From Caenorhabditis remanei (Eukaryota; Nematoda; Chromadorea; Rhabditida; Rhabditidae): a DNA stretch of 64,000 bases. The DNA lies in contig NC_071332.1 in assembly GCF_010183535.1 (NCBI RefSeq), positions 3,348,001 to 3,412,000 of the forward strand. The letters are read 5' to 3'. The position numbers and the translations under genes were made by a program. Shown piece after piece: positions 23,340-35,329 of this stretch (its first letter is position 1; each line of letters begins with the position of its first letter). The notes beneath the pieces were generated by a model. That model had not been told where the DNA came from. It saw only the letters and a program-made list of their open reading frames with translations, and searched no databases.

Positions 23340-24060
23340 ATTCACGTTTTTGAGATTTTTTAGATACACGTCTTGCAAAAACTAAGCTATATTCAATGTG
23401 CTAACAAGATTAATGACGGGAGAGCGGAACAGGAATTATCGGAACAAGGGAAAGATTAAAAAAGATTTTTCACAAAGTTTACAAAATATCACTTATTCAC
23501 CAACTTTAAAATATTGTGACATTCAATTTTTTAATTTTTCTTATAGATCAAATCTAGATCTTCATTTTTGTAGTTGACAACTTTTAGATAGCTATTCACA
23601 CTTTTGAGATAGACGCCTTTAAAGTCAGACACCTCTGGCGGCGAGAGGGACATCCATTTTTGTAGTTGACAACTTTTTGATAACTCTTCAGGCTTTTTAG
23701 ATATAACGGTTTGAAATTTTTCTTTTTGAAAAATTAAACATTTTTTTCGATTCTTGAAATATTTGTAGCTCACCAATTCTTTTGTAAACACCATTTTAGT
23801 ATGTTTTGCAAGCAAAAATTCTAAATTTTGTTTTTGTGAAAGAGAATATTTTAGGTGCAAAATGATGTCATTAAGTTACTATTTGTTTTTCCTTTTTTTT
23901 TCGGAAAAATAATAGTATTTTTGCAATTGTTCTCACCCTTTTGTTTTTGGTTTTTTGTTCTATAGAGTATCACGTCATTGGTCAACTTTGGTGTTTTGTA
24001 ACGGTTCTCAACGCCGTTCAATTTTTTTGAATTTATGTTTTTTGTATAGATCAAAATCAG
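23340..24060 (-). repeat. Cluster of family A arms and composite element (inverted partner of 20521-20931)
   Basis: A left arm at 23544-23610, a second at 23651-23720, then composite sequence to 24060. The block cacgtcttgcaaaaactaag (23365) with gacgggagagcggaac is repeated at 25160-25235, showing duplication of a longer segment. Confidence 0.75.
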
Positions 24061-24338
24061 GGCTACATTTTTCTAGTTGAAAGTTTTTTGATAGGAACTC
24101 ATGGTTTTGAGATAGGGAGGCTCAAAGTTAGAGCAAAAGGAGAGAGTGGAGGGAGACGCAGAGAAGCTAGAGTGTCGAACTGTCTGCGTCTTCCCTCTCA
24201 CGCTTATTCAGTAAGCTATCTTAAAAGGTGCATAACTCAAAAGTCAGAAATTTGTCTAAAAACCTTCATATCTCAAACCCTACAAGAGCTATCAAAAAGT
24301 TGTCAACTACAAAAACGGAACCATAAACTTGATCTACC
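24044..24338. repeat. Family A element, full copy
   Basis: tatagatcaaaatcagggct left arm, core gagacgcagagaagctagag/ctgtctgcgtct, right arm atcaaaaagttgtcaactac ... cttgatctacc, with a partial extra arm inside. Confidence 0.8.
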
Positions 24339-25090
24339 GGAAAAAACCAGAAATCTATACATTAAGTTTCGAATGAATCATATACATCTGATCACCGAAA
24401 ACTTTTTGCATTCTTCGTTTTTCGAAGGAAAGAATCAAAAAAGACAAATCAAACACCATTCATTAATAAATGTAGGCGCCTTCTTCTTCCCTAAAGCAAG
24501 TTTAGTCTCTCTCTTCGAAAAAAAAACCAAAAAGAAAGAAATCAACAAAACACGTCAAGAAGACAGTCAAGTCAAACAAACAAAGTTCTTTAGGAATAGA
24601 GGGGGGTCATGGATGTAATATAATCTGCAAAAAAAAAGTTTTTTTGGTAGGTCTTTGAACCTCTTCCTTCATCGCATGTGTTTTTCTCGTTGATCAACGA
24701 GCCGTCGTGGCTATTTTGATGGATGGATGGATGCAGGAGGTGGTTAGTAGAAGTCAAATAGACAAAAAACATGGTAACATCTATTTTTTGACCTTAAAAT
24801 AATGAAAAAATGGTCTGACAACAGGAATCGACGTGAATAAACAAAGAGATTCTGAGTGGGTGCATGTGTATTCAGATGAATTCGATTGGATTACAGATTA
24901 TGCAAATAACAATGACGTTTTTGTGTAGAGACAGCATAAAACTGCACGAAATACGATAATGGTGTAAGAACAGGGAGAGGTTGGTTTTTTCGTTTCAACT
25001 TAAACTTAAGGAAGCTGTGACATGAATTGAATACAGTTGAAACCGTGTGAAGGTATCGTTTGTTAGAATTTTTTTGAAATCTGTAGTTTT
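24339..25090. other. Gene-free stretch
   Basis: No supported exon; a short (gatg)n-like run lies near 24718. Confidence 0.3.
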
Positions 25091-25640
25091 TTGGGTAGAT
25101 CAAAAATAGGGCTACATTTTTGTAGTTGACAATTTTTTGATAGCTATTCACGCTTTTGAGATACACGTCTTGCAAAAACTAAGCTATTGATATGATCAAT
25201 GTTCTAACAAGATTAATGACGGGAGAGCGGAACAGGGATCATAGGAATATTTTCAGAAAATCACTGATCCACCAACTTTACAACACTGTTACGGTGCCAG
25301 ATTTTGTTCCAATGTTCCATGTTTTAAAAGTTTTTCTCATAGATATAATCTAGTTCTACGTTTTTGTAGTTGACAACTTTTTGATAACTCATCACGCTTT
25401 TCAGATATGCGTTTTAGAAAAATCTCCAATTTTACAGGTTTCTTTAGACGCCGTTGTTTGTCATATTTAAAAAAATGTATATTTTCAGATAGATGAAATC
25501 TAGGGCTATAATTTTGTAGTTTTCAACTTTTTGATAGCTCTTCACGCTTTTGAGATATTCTCCTCTAAAGATCGGAGATGAGAGAGTGAGAGCACGCAGA
25601 GAAGCTAGAGTGTCTCACTGTCTGCGTCTCCCGCATTTTA
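25091..25640. repeat. Family A left arms (three) and one core
   Basis: Left arms at 25095-25165, 25338-25410 and 25490-25560, the last followed by a core gcacgcagagaagctagagt/ctgcgtctcc (25590-25630). No right arm. Confidence 0.75.
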
Positions 25641-25851
25641 ATTTTAGTCGTTTTGAAAAACTGTAAGATTTATAGATTTGCAAAAACGTTTAATTTCCCA
25701 AGTTTCGGGAGATTCGGGATTATTGTGTGAGAATTTCAAAATTTCAGTTTTTTGTGATTTTTAGAAAAAAGGAAATTGGTCATTTTGAAATGGTTATTCA
25801 TCCACCAAAACATATTCGGTTCTTTTTAGATATTTATAAACTATATTAAGC

Positions 25852-26090
25852 AAGACTAGTTCTCCATTTTTGTAGTTCACAACTTTTAGATAGCTATTCA
25901 CACGTTTGAGATTGGCGCCCTTAAAGATAGGTGTCTCGAGGGAGAGACACAGAGAAAGCAGACACTCTCGTTTCTCTGCACCCTCTCGTTCTCTCGCCTA
26001 CCTAACTTTAAAACCGTATATCTCAAAAACGTGAAAAGCTATCAAAAAGTTGTCAACTACAAAAAAGAAGGTCTCTTTTTGATCTACACA
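25852..26090. repeat. Family A element, full copy
   Basis: caagactagttctccatttt left arm, core gagacacagagaaagcagac, right arm tatctcaaaaacgtgaaaag ... tttgatctacaca. Confidence 0.85.
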
Positions 26091-27236
26091 ACTATTATAA
26101 ATTCGAAAAGTTTTCAACATTTGATTTTATTTTTTTTTCATTTTTACACCTCCTCAACAGTAGTATTTTGTGTATTGATGTGGTCGCCCACCCACCTAGT
26201 CAGTTACACCAGTTGTCTTAGGTCGTATGACCTTTAAATCGACCAAAAACCTATCAAAAAACAACAACTTTCTGTTAATGCGGAACTCCATCATCTGATT
26301 CTTTTTTTTTCTTTTTTGAAAAAGAAATGAACAAAAAAAACAATAGAATCTCTTACATAACACATGTGATTCATTGAAATTGATGGGAGAGCAATGAAAT
26401 TCTCGAAAGAAAAATAAGAAAAACACAAGAATTAGAGAGAGAGCGGAGGCAGATGACGGAAGGACCTGGACGGATTTTTTTTGAAAAAATATAAATTTTC
26501 AGCTGTTTTATAGAATATCAGATGTATGTAAAATGAAGTTCCTGCCTGTCTACAAGGAAATGCAATTTATTGGTTGTGATTCAATAAATTTAACCTTTTG
26601 ACGTATTGAAGTAGTGGTGTTAGAAAATTGGGTGCGCGTGTTTTTTGAAAATTTTTGCCTAATTAAGTACCTAATTAAGTTATTGAAGGTGGGAAGTCAG
26701 AACATACAGTAGCGAGCATAAAGAAGTACAGAATCCCGTTTGGCATGCACTTTTTTTGACTGGTAACTGAAATATTCAGAGAGAAGAAAATAATTTTTTT
26801 GGAAAATTTTTGATTTTCCATAATTAAAATTCGAAAAAAACTATTTACTTTTCTCTTGAAATAATAACATTTTTTGTGTTGAAATGTTGGAATTGTAACG
26901 AAAAAATTTTGAATTGGTTTCTGATACCAGGAGCATCGTGCTAGAGCGCTCCAGAAGTCAAAAGTGGTGCCATCGGTAATCTCATTTAAAAATGATCCAA
27001 ATTAGACGAAAAATATGCCAAAATGTGTCATTTGAGTTTTACTACAAACTATTATTTAAAAAAAATAACATTTTCCAAAAAAACTTTTTTTCACTGAAAC
27101 ATTTTTAGGCCCCATTTTTTCTGATTTTCCTATAATTTTCGCTGTAGGACGAGCGAATCTCACAAACCTGTGTTTTCTTATGTTATATTAATCATTAATG
27201 TTCCGCGGGCTAGGAAAAAGCGCAAAGAAAGACGAA
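26091..27236. other. Gene-free AT-rich stretch
   Basis: No splice-consistent exon. T-rich and A-rich runs only. Confidence 0.35.
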
Positions 27237-27700
27237 AATGGCCAAAAAAGCATAGTTGTCAAGGCCCGGCAAGGCCCGAAGGCCCGGGCCGGGCCGGGCC
27301 GGTAGAAAATTTTCAAGGCCCGGCCCGGCCCGAAGGCTTTCATCAAAAATTCTCAGAAATCGTATGTACAGTCGACTTTTTATCGAAATTGGAAAACATT
27401 GTTGAAAATTCGAATTTTTTGCAAACATTTAAAAAATTTCAATTTTTGCACTGAAAGTCGGCCCGGCCACGTCGCAGTTATGGCGGACCGGGAAAAAGTG
27501 CCAAAAACAAAAAAATTACCAAAAAAGTCATTTTAGCCCGGTACGCGGTACAGTAACAACTAGTCATACACCCCGTAGTATGTCTCAAATATTGAACTCG
27601 CCGAGATCTACATTTTGGTATATTTTTCAGGTCATAATATGGAGTTTTAAGCGATTTACACGCTGGCTCGGCCCGGTTAACAAGTAGTCTTTAAAAAATT
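27237..27700. repeat. Family E GC-rich palindromic element, degenerate copy
   Basis: ggccgggccgggccggtag-type tracts (27260-27340), aaaagtgccaaaaacaaaaa, and the diagnostic gccgagatctacattttggt (27600) and atatttttcaggtcataata match other E copies. Ends were not resolved. Confidence 0.65.
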
Positions 27701-28392
27701 TTGACAGTAGAACCGGCTAGCCGGAAGTATTAAGATTTTCAGGTGTTCCAACTAAAATGAAACTAAAAAAAGGGTTTCTCCCGTTTCAAAAAAAGTCTAC
27801 GTCACCTACGTCATCTCACGTCTCAGAACTCGTTCTTCGAGGAAGAAGTGAAAATTGGATTAAAAAACGTCTTCTATTTTGAAGGGTCTCTTCTCACAGA
27901 AATCAACAATCGTCTCGATTTTTGATGTTTTTGCAGTAGGGGAGAGCAGCAGCAGCAACCAGTTATCATAGTTTGCACAGGGCAAATATGATCTACTTTG
28001 GGAGTAAAGTAAAGGGGGGGGACGGTGTTTGGTGTGCTCCGGGGGGAGAATTTTATATAAGAGAGATACATGTATAAAGATAAATATAAATATTCCTGGA
28101 GGAAGTGGTGGTGTGCTCATTGAGCTTGATGAGAGCCCTTACTTCATGAAAAAAGACGAAGAAGAAGGAAGAAGACGTGAGAATGGAAAAAAGTACATGG
28201 GACGGGGAGATGAGATGAGACACACCGATATAGGTTAATTCGATTAGTTTACGATGGAATTGTGGAATTTTTACGCTATCGGTTTTTTAATGTATGTTCC
28301 TTGGACGCGCGATGTCTCGAGAGATACGATCTATGTCAAACTATGGGCAAAGATTGGTGGTTTGGTTGGTGTTGTGGAGACCAGGAAATAAA
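27701..28392. other. Gene-free stretch
   Basis: No exon recognised. Contains cagcagcagcaac at about 27946 and a G run near 28012. Confidence 0.3.
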
Positions 28393-28394
28393 TA

Positions 28395-28615
28395 TTGTCA
28401 AAACAAAATTTCTTGACATTCGGTGTTTGCGGACCTAAGTTCCCGAGCTTAAAAAAAGCCACGCCCTCTTTCCGTTGTCTCGGCTATGATATTAGTCGAA
28501 CTCCCCGATCTTTTCTAAGTATATAGCCGAAATAACGGACAGAGGGCGTGGCTTATTTTAAGCGCGAGAACTTAGGTCCGCAAACACCGAATGTCAAGAA
28601 AGTTTGATTTGACAA
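28395..28615. mobile_element. Family G: 220-bp palindromic element with TA duplication
   Basis: Arms of about 95 bp: TTGTCAAAACAAAATTTCTT...gtttgcggacctaagttc and its near reverse complement gaacttaggtccgcaaac...TTTGATTTGACAA, flanked by TA on both sides (28393-28394, 28616-28617). This suggests a Tc1/mariner-type miniature element. Confidence 0.82.
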
Positions 28616-28693
28616 TAGTTGTAAGGAAAATATAGGAATTTGAAAACGAAGGAGAAAAAGATACATTTCATTTCATGGAAAAGGTACATATGA

Positions 28694-29020
28694 CAGAGTT
28701 GCGCGGAATTCCGACTTTGGACTTCCGTTTTCGGATGTTTACTTCCGACTTCCGTCATTCCATAATTGTGAAATTTCCGAAAGTATATTTTGCAGAAATA
28801 CAAGGAAAAATGGTCTAAAAGAACAAAAATTAGGCTTTTCTTCAGCCAAAAACTAATTTTACACTGATTTTCGCGAATTTTATGAACTTTTTCTGGAAGT
28901 TTTTGAATCTTTGCGAAAAAATCTACTTCCGACTTCCGCCTTCCGACTTCCAACTTCCGCCTTCCGGGCGTTTTTTCACTTCCGACTTCCGTTTTCAAAA
29001 TTTCACTTCCGCGCAACTCT
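28694..29020 (+). mobile_element. Family C hAT-like element, shorter copy
   Basis: Starts CAGAGTTGCGCGGAATTCCG and ends CACTTCCGCGCAACTCT. The same unique centre as 16150-16330 (ggtctaaaagaacaaaaatt, ttcttcagccaaaaacta). The TTCCGAC arrays are shorter. No 8-bp duplication could be matched, so one flank may have changed. Confidence 0.8.
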
Positions 29021-29084
29021 TCGAGTCTCATGTTCCATATACCAATGTCCCAGTTGCCATATCACCAATTATTTAATCCCTAAC

Positions 29085-29275
29085 CAAAATCGTTGTAACT
29101 CGACTTAAATCTACCGTACACAAATTTGGAAAACAGATTCAGAATCGTCACGTCTTCAGCTTTCTAACCATATCTACACGGGGCCGTAACCCGTGTCAAA
29201 CTCAATATTATGCGCTGAAAAATATACCAAAATGTAGATCTTGTTCTATAGCTTTCTATAGTTCTATAGCTGTGG
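29085..29275. repeat. Repeat R plus family E arm fragment
   Basis: aatcgttgtaactcgactta ... gattcagaatcgtcacgtct, followed by aaaaatataccaaaatgtag. Near-identical text lies at 31321-31500 and, for the first part, at 32115-32190. Confidence 0.65.
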
Positions 29276-29370
29276 CTTAGTTCAAATCTGATTTTCTAGA
29301 AACCTGACGTATGATCAGAATTTATCTCGAAATGGAAACTGTACTAGTAAATCGGGCCGGCGCGTAAATA

Positions 29371-29821
29371 CAGTAATACCCACAACTATAACAACTTTGA
29401 CGGTTTTCAGTTAAAAATGGCTAACTTTGAGAATAAGTTACGGTATCAATGATTGTCACATCAAAAAAGTTTTAATGGATCATACAGATCAAAAGTAGAG
29501 CTACATTTTTGTAGTTGACAACTTTTTTGTACGGACGCTACCTAGAGAGTTATAGTCATTTTAAGATGACAGCTTAAATATCGCACTATTTTGCACTGAA
29601 AATGGTCAATTTGTGAGAGAAATTACTTTGTCGATATGTAACTTGCTAGGGAATGTCCGTACAAAAAAGTTGTCAACAACAAAAATGAAGCTCTACTTGT
29701 GATCTACACACACCATATACAATCAATATTGTGAGACTATCAGAGAGACCGTGTCATAGTCATAAACTTGACCATTTTCAACTAAAAACTGCAAGTGTCG
29801 CATTCTTTATGGTCAGTACTG
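29371..29821. mobile_element. Family B Tc1/mariner-like miniature element (451 bp)
   Basis: Ends CAGTAATACCC / GGTCAGTACTG with TA on both sides. Inside are inverted arms containing tagttgacaacttttttgta, cggac and gtccgtacaaaaaagttgtc. The tagttgacaactttttt segment is shared with family A arms. Confidence 0.82.
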
Positions 29822-30056
29822 TATATCTCAACGTGTAACTCCATCTCGACGCGGAATGAATGCTCTCTGATTCCTCTTGAAACAATACACCCTACTCTAA
29901 AGACCAAAAATTCTCTAGTTTTATGTTTCAATTGGTTGAAAAATGTCATATTTGAAATTCAATCCCCAAAAAAACGAGCGAAAATCAAAAAAAATGACAT
30001 CCGGAAGACTAGTATCCAATTGATTTCATGGTTTCAAGAAAAAGAAAACAGAGGTT
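29822..30056. other. 3' flank of the bHLH gene
   Basis: AT-rich, nothing recognised. Confidence 0.3.
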
Positions 30057-30062
30057 TTTATT
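30057..30062 (-). terminator. Candidate polyadenylation signal of the bHLH gene
   Basis: AATAAA on the gene strand, about 140 nt after the TAA at 30203-30201. Typical spacing for a nematode 3' UTR. Confidence 0.45.
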
Positions 30063-30200
30063 TAGAATAAGAAAAACTGACATAAAAATAAAAAATAACT
30101 AATAAAATAAAATAAAGAAATTGACAAAGGGAAGAGGAGGGCATTGTGGAGAAATCACAGAGATCAAAAAATGAAAAAAACTATAGAGGAGAGACTTCGG

Positions 30201-32687
30201 TTACTTCCGCAACGTCTTTGCACTTTCCGTCTCTTCTAGAAGTTTCTTTCGGAATTGCTCCTCCTCGACGGCGTCGTCTTTCATAATTGCGCCCAGATAT
30301 CCGATGTATGCACTGGCGACCTGGAAATAATGGAAAGTGTTGGTAGGGTAGATGACTACAAAGTTGAAGTCGTGGAGATTCTGAATCCATTAAAATGTTT
30401 GCTAAAATTGATTTTGATTAATTTTGCTAGCTTGCGGACGTGAAAAATTAAGTAAATCGGCCAAGATCGGTTGAGATTGGTTAAAATCGTTTAAAATCGG
30501 TTAAAACATTTTTCGAATTTTTTTCTATTAAAATCGCAAAACCACAGAAAATTTGTCGGGGAATGTGAAGAAACGAAGAATTATGCCAAAATTTTGTCCG
30601 AGAGGACTACACGATCGCTCGGATCATGTAGTGCTAAAACGAACTGAGATATGTACAAAGCTTTCGAAATTTTGATGATCACCGTTTTGCAACCAGGACG
30701 TTTCTCAACTATTCCGTTTTGCAACTATCCAAACAGTAGCAAGATTGAGGCTTGTGCCTCTTAACTACGACGTTCTAAAACCGTATCGTTTTGCAACCCT
30801 GGATGTTTCGCAACTTTAACGTTTTGCAACTGTAGCTATCTCACATTGTCAAGTTGCAAAACGGTATAGTTTTAAAACGGTTGCTAAATTTCCTTGTGTC
30901 AATTTTCACGTTAGTTAGTAGAACTCATTCTGGTCTTAGATTAAATTAAGCCAATTAGGAAAATTTTAAAAATTCAAGATTCTCGAGTAGTATCGAAATC
31001 TGTAAATTTTTTTTCTTAAATTTTTTAATGGTTTTTAGCTCAAATAACTTCAAATTTCATAGAAATTCATGGAAAAATTAAATATGTGTCTTTAAACTCA
31101 GGTTACTGTAGTTTTCGTGTCATGACCCGAAAAATTCTAGCCTAATCATGATTATACTTTTTTAAAGCGTCTTGAAGAGCTGATTCTGAAAAAAACAGAT
31201 TTCAAACGATTCGGGTTCAAAATAAGCAAGATATGACAATGTAAAAATTCACGATTTTCGAAAAGTTTCGAATGTCTCAGTTTCAAAACGTCCCAGTTGC
31301 CAAATCAACAATTATTTGGTCAATAACTAAAATCGTTGTAACTCGGCCTAAATCTACCGTACACAAATTCGGAAAACTGATTCAGAATCGTCACGTCTTC
31401 ATCTTTCTAACCATATCTACACGGGGCCGCAACTCGCTTCAAACTCAATATTATGAGTTGAAAAATATACCAAAATTTGGATCTCGACGAGTTCTACAGC
31501 TGTGACTTATTACGGGACGGATGGCGGATCATTAATGTGCCTCGGCCGGGCTAGAGCTTATTTTTTGGTTATTTTTGCGCTTTTTGGTCCTTTTACCCGG
31601 TCCGCGGCACATTACCGATCCGGAATCCGGCCCGATATTAGTCACAGACATCGAACTCTCTGAGATCTACATTTTGGTATATTTTTCAGCTCATAACATT
31701 GCGTTTTAACGCCCAGTTCATGTAGGCCCGTTTCGGCCCGGTTTGCAAGTATGATTCAGAATCGCCACGTCTCCAGCTTTCTAACCATATCTACACGGGC
31801 CGTAACTCGCTTCAAACTGAGTTTTATGAGCTGAAAAATATACCAAAATGTAGATCTCGGCGAGTTCTATAGATGTGACCTGATACGGGCCGTTTGGTCA
31901 TTTGTTAATGTTCCGTGGTCCGGAAAAACGCCAAAAGCGCAAAGTAGGCCAAAAAGTCATAGTTTAATAAGATTGCATTTTAAGCAGGGTACGCCGTCCT
32001 GTTTCTAAAACCGTATCGTTTCGCAACAAAATTTTACTCAAGGACGGCATCTCACAAGCTGCAAAACATCTTAGTTTTCAAACGGTATAGGTTTGAGACG
32101 GTGACGAACTACAATCGTTATAACTCGGCTTAAATTTACTGTACACAAATTTAGAAAACTGATTCAGAATCGTCACGTCTTCAGCTTCCGACTAACCTTT
32201 AACGTGGACAACTTTGAAATCTTCATCTCCGCCTCCACAGGCAGAATCACTCGTAACTCGTCAAACATTCTCGACAACTGTTGTACACGATTCCGTTCTC
32301 GGGCGTTCGCTTCCACTCTGAAACTGTTACTACTATATTAATTCTTAAGCTCCTCCCCCTGACTAGACCTCACCTCCTCGACGTCACTTTTCCAACCATT
32401 CTCCGATCGAGTTTCCCTGTCGAAGTGCGTCTTCTATCGTGTGTCGGACTCGGTGTACTCTCGTTCTCTTCGATTCGATTCTTCACTGAAATCATATTCT
32501 CCTTTCCGTCGATTTGTATCTCAGGGGGCTCTTCGGGAATCTGATTTGTGGAAGCGGTGGCTGCGGAGGAGGTGGAGGAAGACTCGATGAGATTTTGGAT
32601 CATTGCTGCCATCAGATTCTGTTGGACCATCTTGGCAAGAGAGTCGAAGAATTGGACGACGTATTGTTGTTGTTGCTCGTCTACCAT
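30201..32687 (-). CDS. hlh-10: Class II basic helix-loop-helix transcription factor, 184 aa, complete (hlh-10-like)
   Basis: Three exons with GT-AG junctions and consistent phase: 32687-32374 (314 nt), 32317-32197 (121 nt), 30320-30201 (120 nt). Residues 1-104 are glutamine- and serine-rich and mostly disordered (MVDEQQQQYVVQFF...). The bHLH domain is residues 105-158: basic region RVEANARERNRVQQ with the E-box-contacting Glu/Arg of NARERNR, helix 1 LSRMFDELRVILP, loop EAEMK, helix 2 ISKLSTLK-VASAYIGYL. The intron after LSTLK splits helix 2. The tail, EEEQFRKKLLEETESAKTLR, is charged and probably helical. Such factors bind E-boxes as dimers with an E/Daughterless partner and specify cell types. 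A TTTTCAG acceptor lies 4 nt before the ATG, suggesting trans-splicing. Intron 2 (1.9 kb) is full of repeats. The symbol rests on remembered C. elegans gene order (ZK682.4) and the bHLH class; other class II members are possible. Confidence 0.92.
30660..30890. repeat. Family Q repeat in intron 2 of the bHLH gene
   Basis: gttttgcaaccaggacgttt, ccgttttgcaac and gtttcgcaactttaacgttt phrases in both orientations, as at 16535-17200 and 38940-39440. Confidence 0.55.
31321..32190. repeat. Repeat R and family E fragments in intron 2 of the bHLH gene
   Basis: R at 31321-31420; E arms at about 31425-31760 (tataccaaaatttggatctc; gagatctacattttggtata; ggtttgcaagtatg) and 31770-31960; R again at 32115-32190. 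Together they explain much of why this intron is long. Confidence 0.65.
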
Positions 32688-32691
32688 AGCG

Positions 32692-32700
32692 CTGAAAATA
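32692..32700 (-). promoter_or_regulatory. Putative spliced-leader acceptor of the bHLH gene
   Basis: tattttcag on the gene strand, with ATG 4 nt downstream. It matches the nematode 3' splice consensus, and no upstream coding exon is visible. Confidence 0.55.
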
Positions 32701-32952
32701 TTGGAAATCTTGGAATTGGTCAGAGTACGGTTTTTGAAAAATATGCCACTTTTGAGAGCTCACTCTCCGAAAAATGTGATTTTCCGTCGACTAAACACCG
32801 TTTTGCACAATAGACCAAGAAAAAACTGCGAAAAATACTATTTTTACATGAAAAAATCATAAAAGTTGCATATTTAAGTTGAAACATCGCTATTTTCAAA
32901 ACGCTATAATTGCACCGGGGTGTTATCTGAATTCAAAATTTTTATATGACCA

Positions 32953-33197
32953 TGTAGATCAAAACCAGAGCTTTATTTTTGTAGTTGACAACTTTTTGAT
33001 AAATCTTCACGCTCTTGAGATACACTCGCTCAAAGGTAGCCGTGCCATCTCGAGAGACGTAGACAGCCAGGCACTCTCGCTTCTCTGCACTCTCTCAGTC
33101 TCTCATCCTCCAATCTTCGAAGCGTCGTATCTCAAAAGCGTGAATAGCTATCAAAAAGTTGTCAACTACAAAAATATAAATCTACTTTTGATCTACC
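32953..33197. repeat. Family A element upstream of the bHLH gene
   Basis: gtagatcaaaaccagagctt left arm, core gagacgtagacagccaggca/ttctctgcactctct, right arm atctcaaaagcgtgaatagc ... tttgatctaccc. Confidence 0.85.
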
Positions 33198-33214
33198 CGA
33201 ATATGTAAAATTAG

Positions 33215-33400
33215 AGTATCGGGAATTTTCTGGAAAATAGTTACAAAGCCTCGAAAATTGGCAATAAACGACGGAATGGATTGCTTTAGGCGAACCTTAG
33301 GCGCGCCAAGATTAACAGATTTCTCAAGAAACGCAGCGCTTTTTTGAAAAAATGTCTAATTTCGAGGCTTTGTAACTATTTTCCAGAAAATTCTCGTTGC
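33215..33400. repeat. Hairpin repeat
   Basis: gggaattttctggaaaatag + ttacaaagcctcgaaaattg (from 33221) is the reverse complement of cgaggctttgtaactatttt + ccagaaaattctcg (33363-33397), enclosing about 100 bp. Confidence 0.75.
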
Positions 33401-33412
33401 TAGAATTTTAGA

Positions 33413-33674
33413 TATTTGTGTAGCTCAAAATCAGATCTTTATTTTTGCAGTTGACTACTTTTTGATAGCTACTCACGCCTTTGAGAAATAATGCTTTGAA
33501 AATTGGACGGTGAGAAGATGAGAGAGAGCAGAGAAGCTAGAGTGTCTGACTTCTCTGCGTCTCTCTCCCTCTCGCCGCAAAAGACGATAACTTTGAAGAT
33601 ACATATCTGAAAAGCATGAAAAGCTAGAAGATAAGTGTCAACTACAAAAATGGAGGGCTAGATTTGATCTACAC
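33413..33674. repeat. Family A element, full copy
   Basis: tgtagctcaaaatcagatct left arm, core gagagcagagaagctagagt/ttctctgcgtctctc, right arm aagtgtcaactacaaaaatg ... tttgatctacac. Confidence 0.85.
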
Positions 33675-34040
33675 GGTTATATAACATTTTTTGAGTTTAG
33701 ACAACACCCTGGTACAATTAAAGCGTATTTAAAAATAACGATGTTTCAATTTAAAAATCCAACTTTTATGGGGTTTTTTCATGTAAAAATGGTGTTTTTT
33801 CTACCAAAATACTGTGGATTATTGAAGCTTCACGTTTGATCTACCAAAAAAAAAGTTTCTAATTTTGTGAGCGCGATTCGAGGATGAGAGGATGAGAGAG
33901 TGCAGAGAAGCTAGAGAGTCTGGCTGTCTGCGTCTTTTTTATGGCTACCGTACTTCAAAGACGCTTAACTCAAAATCAAGAAGAGTTATCTAAAAGTTGC
34001 CAACTACAAAAATGGAGGGCTAAATTTGATCTACACGGTT
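33675..34040. repeat. Family A core and right arm, left arm lost
   Basis: Core gtgcagagaagctagagagt (33900-33940) and right arm acgcttaactcaaaatcaag ... tttgatctacac. The sequence after it (ggttatataacatttt, 34035) repeats that after the previous copy (33674). Confidence 0.7.
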
Positions 34041-34860
34041 ATATAACATTTTATGAATTTGGACAACACCCTGATGTTTCTATTGAAAAATTCAATTTTT
34101 CTGGTTTTTACAGTTTTTTCTTCGTCTAGTCTGCGAAAAACACATTTTTCGAAGTGTGAATATCAAAACTTAAAAATATTACGAAAAGGGAACACCTTGG
34201 CGTTCATTAATCTAAAAGTACACTTCCTAATCCCTCCCATCTAATCCTTCTTTCTCCAAATAACTCACGAGTTTCCATGGTTTCCCAGTGACAAATCCAA
34301 TGGTTCCTCCGGCTCTTGATGAGCAGTCGCAGTACTCGATGATTTCATAGTAGGGGGGGGGGGGGGGGGGAGAATAAATATATATATGTGAAGTAGTCGG
34401 GAGGTGTGTTTGAGAAGTCGTTGTGGAAGTCGTCGGGGTGGTGGTGATGGTGGTGAACACCTGAATATGACAGGTGATTCTGATTCTGAATTCTATCAGA
34501 GACAGACGGCTGCGTCGCCGGCTGTCTTCTAAAGAAGAGGGAATCACAAGTGGTTGGGGAAATGAAAGGGGCTTAAGGAGGAGTAGAAATAATGGAGATA
34601 TAGAGCAAGGAATGGAAAAAAAGGAATAAAAATAATTATGGGGGACGAGGAGAGGAAGGAATTGTTTTACAGATAGAAAAAAGACTTGATCTACGCTCTC
34701 GAATTTAGAAAAATTTAAATATTTTCGTGGTAGATCAAACATGAAATTTCAATAATTCACAAGATTTTCAAATGAAAAAATAACCCATAAAAGTTTCGTT
34801 GAAAATCGTTGACACTATAATTGTACCGGGCTATTGCCTAAATTCAATTTTTTTTATATA
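34041..34860. other. Gene-free stretch with G18 run
   Basis: A run of 18 G at 34353-34370 and ggtggtgatggtggtgaa at about 34439. No supported exon. May include distal upstream sequence of the bHLH gene. Confidence 0.4.
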
Positions 34861-34862
34861 AT

Positions 34863-35123
34863 TGTGTAGATCAAATTTAGCATACCATTTTTGTAGTTGA
34901 AAGCTTTTTGATAGCTATGCACGTTTTTAGAGATATTGGGGCGCAAAGTTTGGATGGCGACACGGCGAGAGAGAAGAAGACGCAGAGAAGTCACACGCTC
35001 TCTTTTCTCTGCGTCTATCAACTTTCATAAGGTAGCTTATCTTCAAAGGTGCATATCACTAAAGCGTGAATAGCTATCAAAAAGTTGTCAACTGCAAAAA
35101 TGTAGACCTAGATTTGATCTACC
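34863..35123. repeat. Family A element, full copy
   Basis: tgtgtagatcaaatttagca left arm, core agacgcagagaagtcacacg/ttctctgcgtcta, right arm gcgtgaatagctatcaaaaa ... tttgatctaccc. Confidence 0.85.
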
Positions 35124-35329
35124 CAATCATATAAAAATATTTGAGTTTAGACATGACACGACACAACTATAGAGTTTTGAACATTTTTTCAGTAAAAACG
35201 GAATTTTCAGAGAATAATATTTGAAGATCTAGAAGTGCTGGAAAAAAGTTGTCAATTATAAAATCCTAAATTGGATCTACAGACGACTTTAGCCCGAAAA
35301 TTTGACTTTTTCTAGTAAACAAATTCGAG

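Noticed and set aside
27170..27454. Open frame with GPARPEGPGRAGP
   Set aside because: Product of GGCCCGG tracts in a family E element.
33289..33305. TTAGGC words (nematode telomere unit)
   Set aside because: Only isolated copies, not an array.
34227..34742. 171-aa minus open frame
   Set aside because: Low-complexity, includes a G18-derived proline run; no domain.
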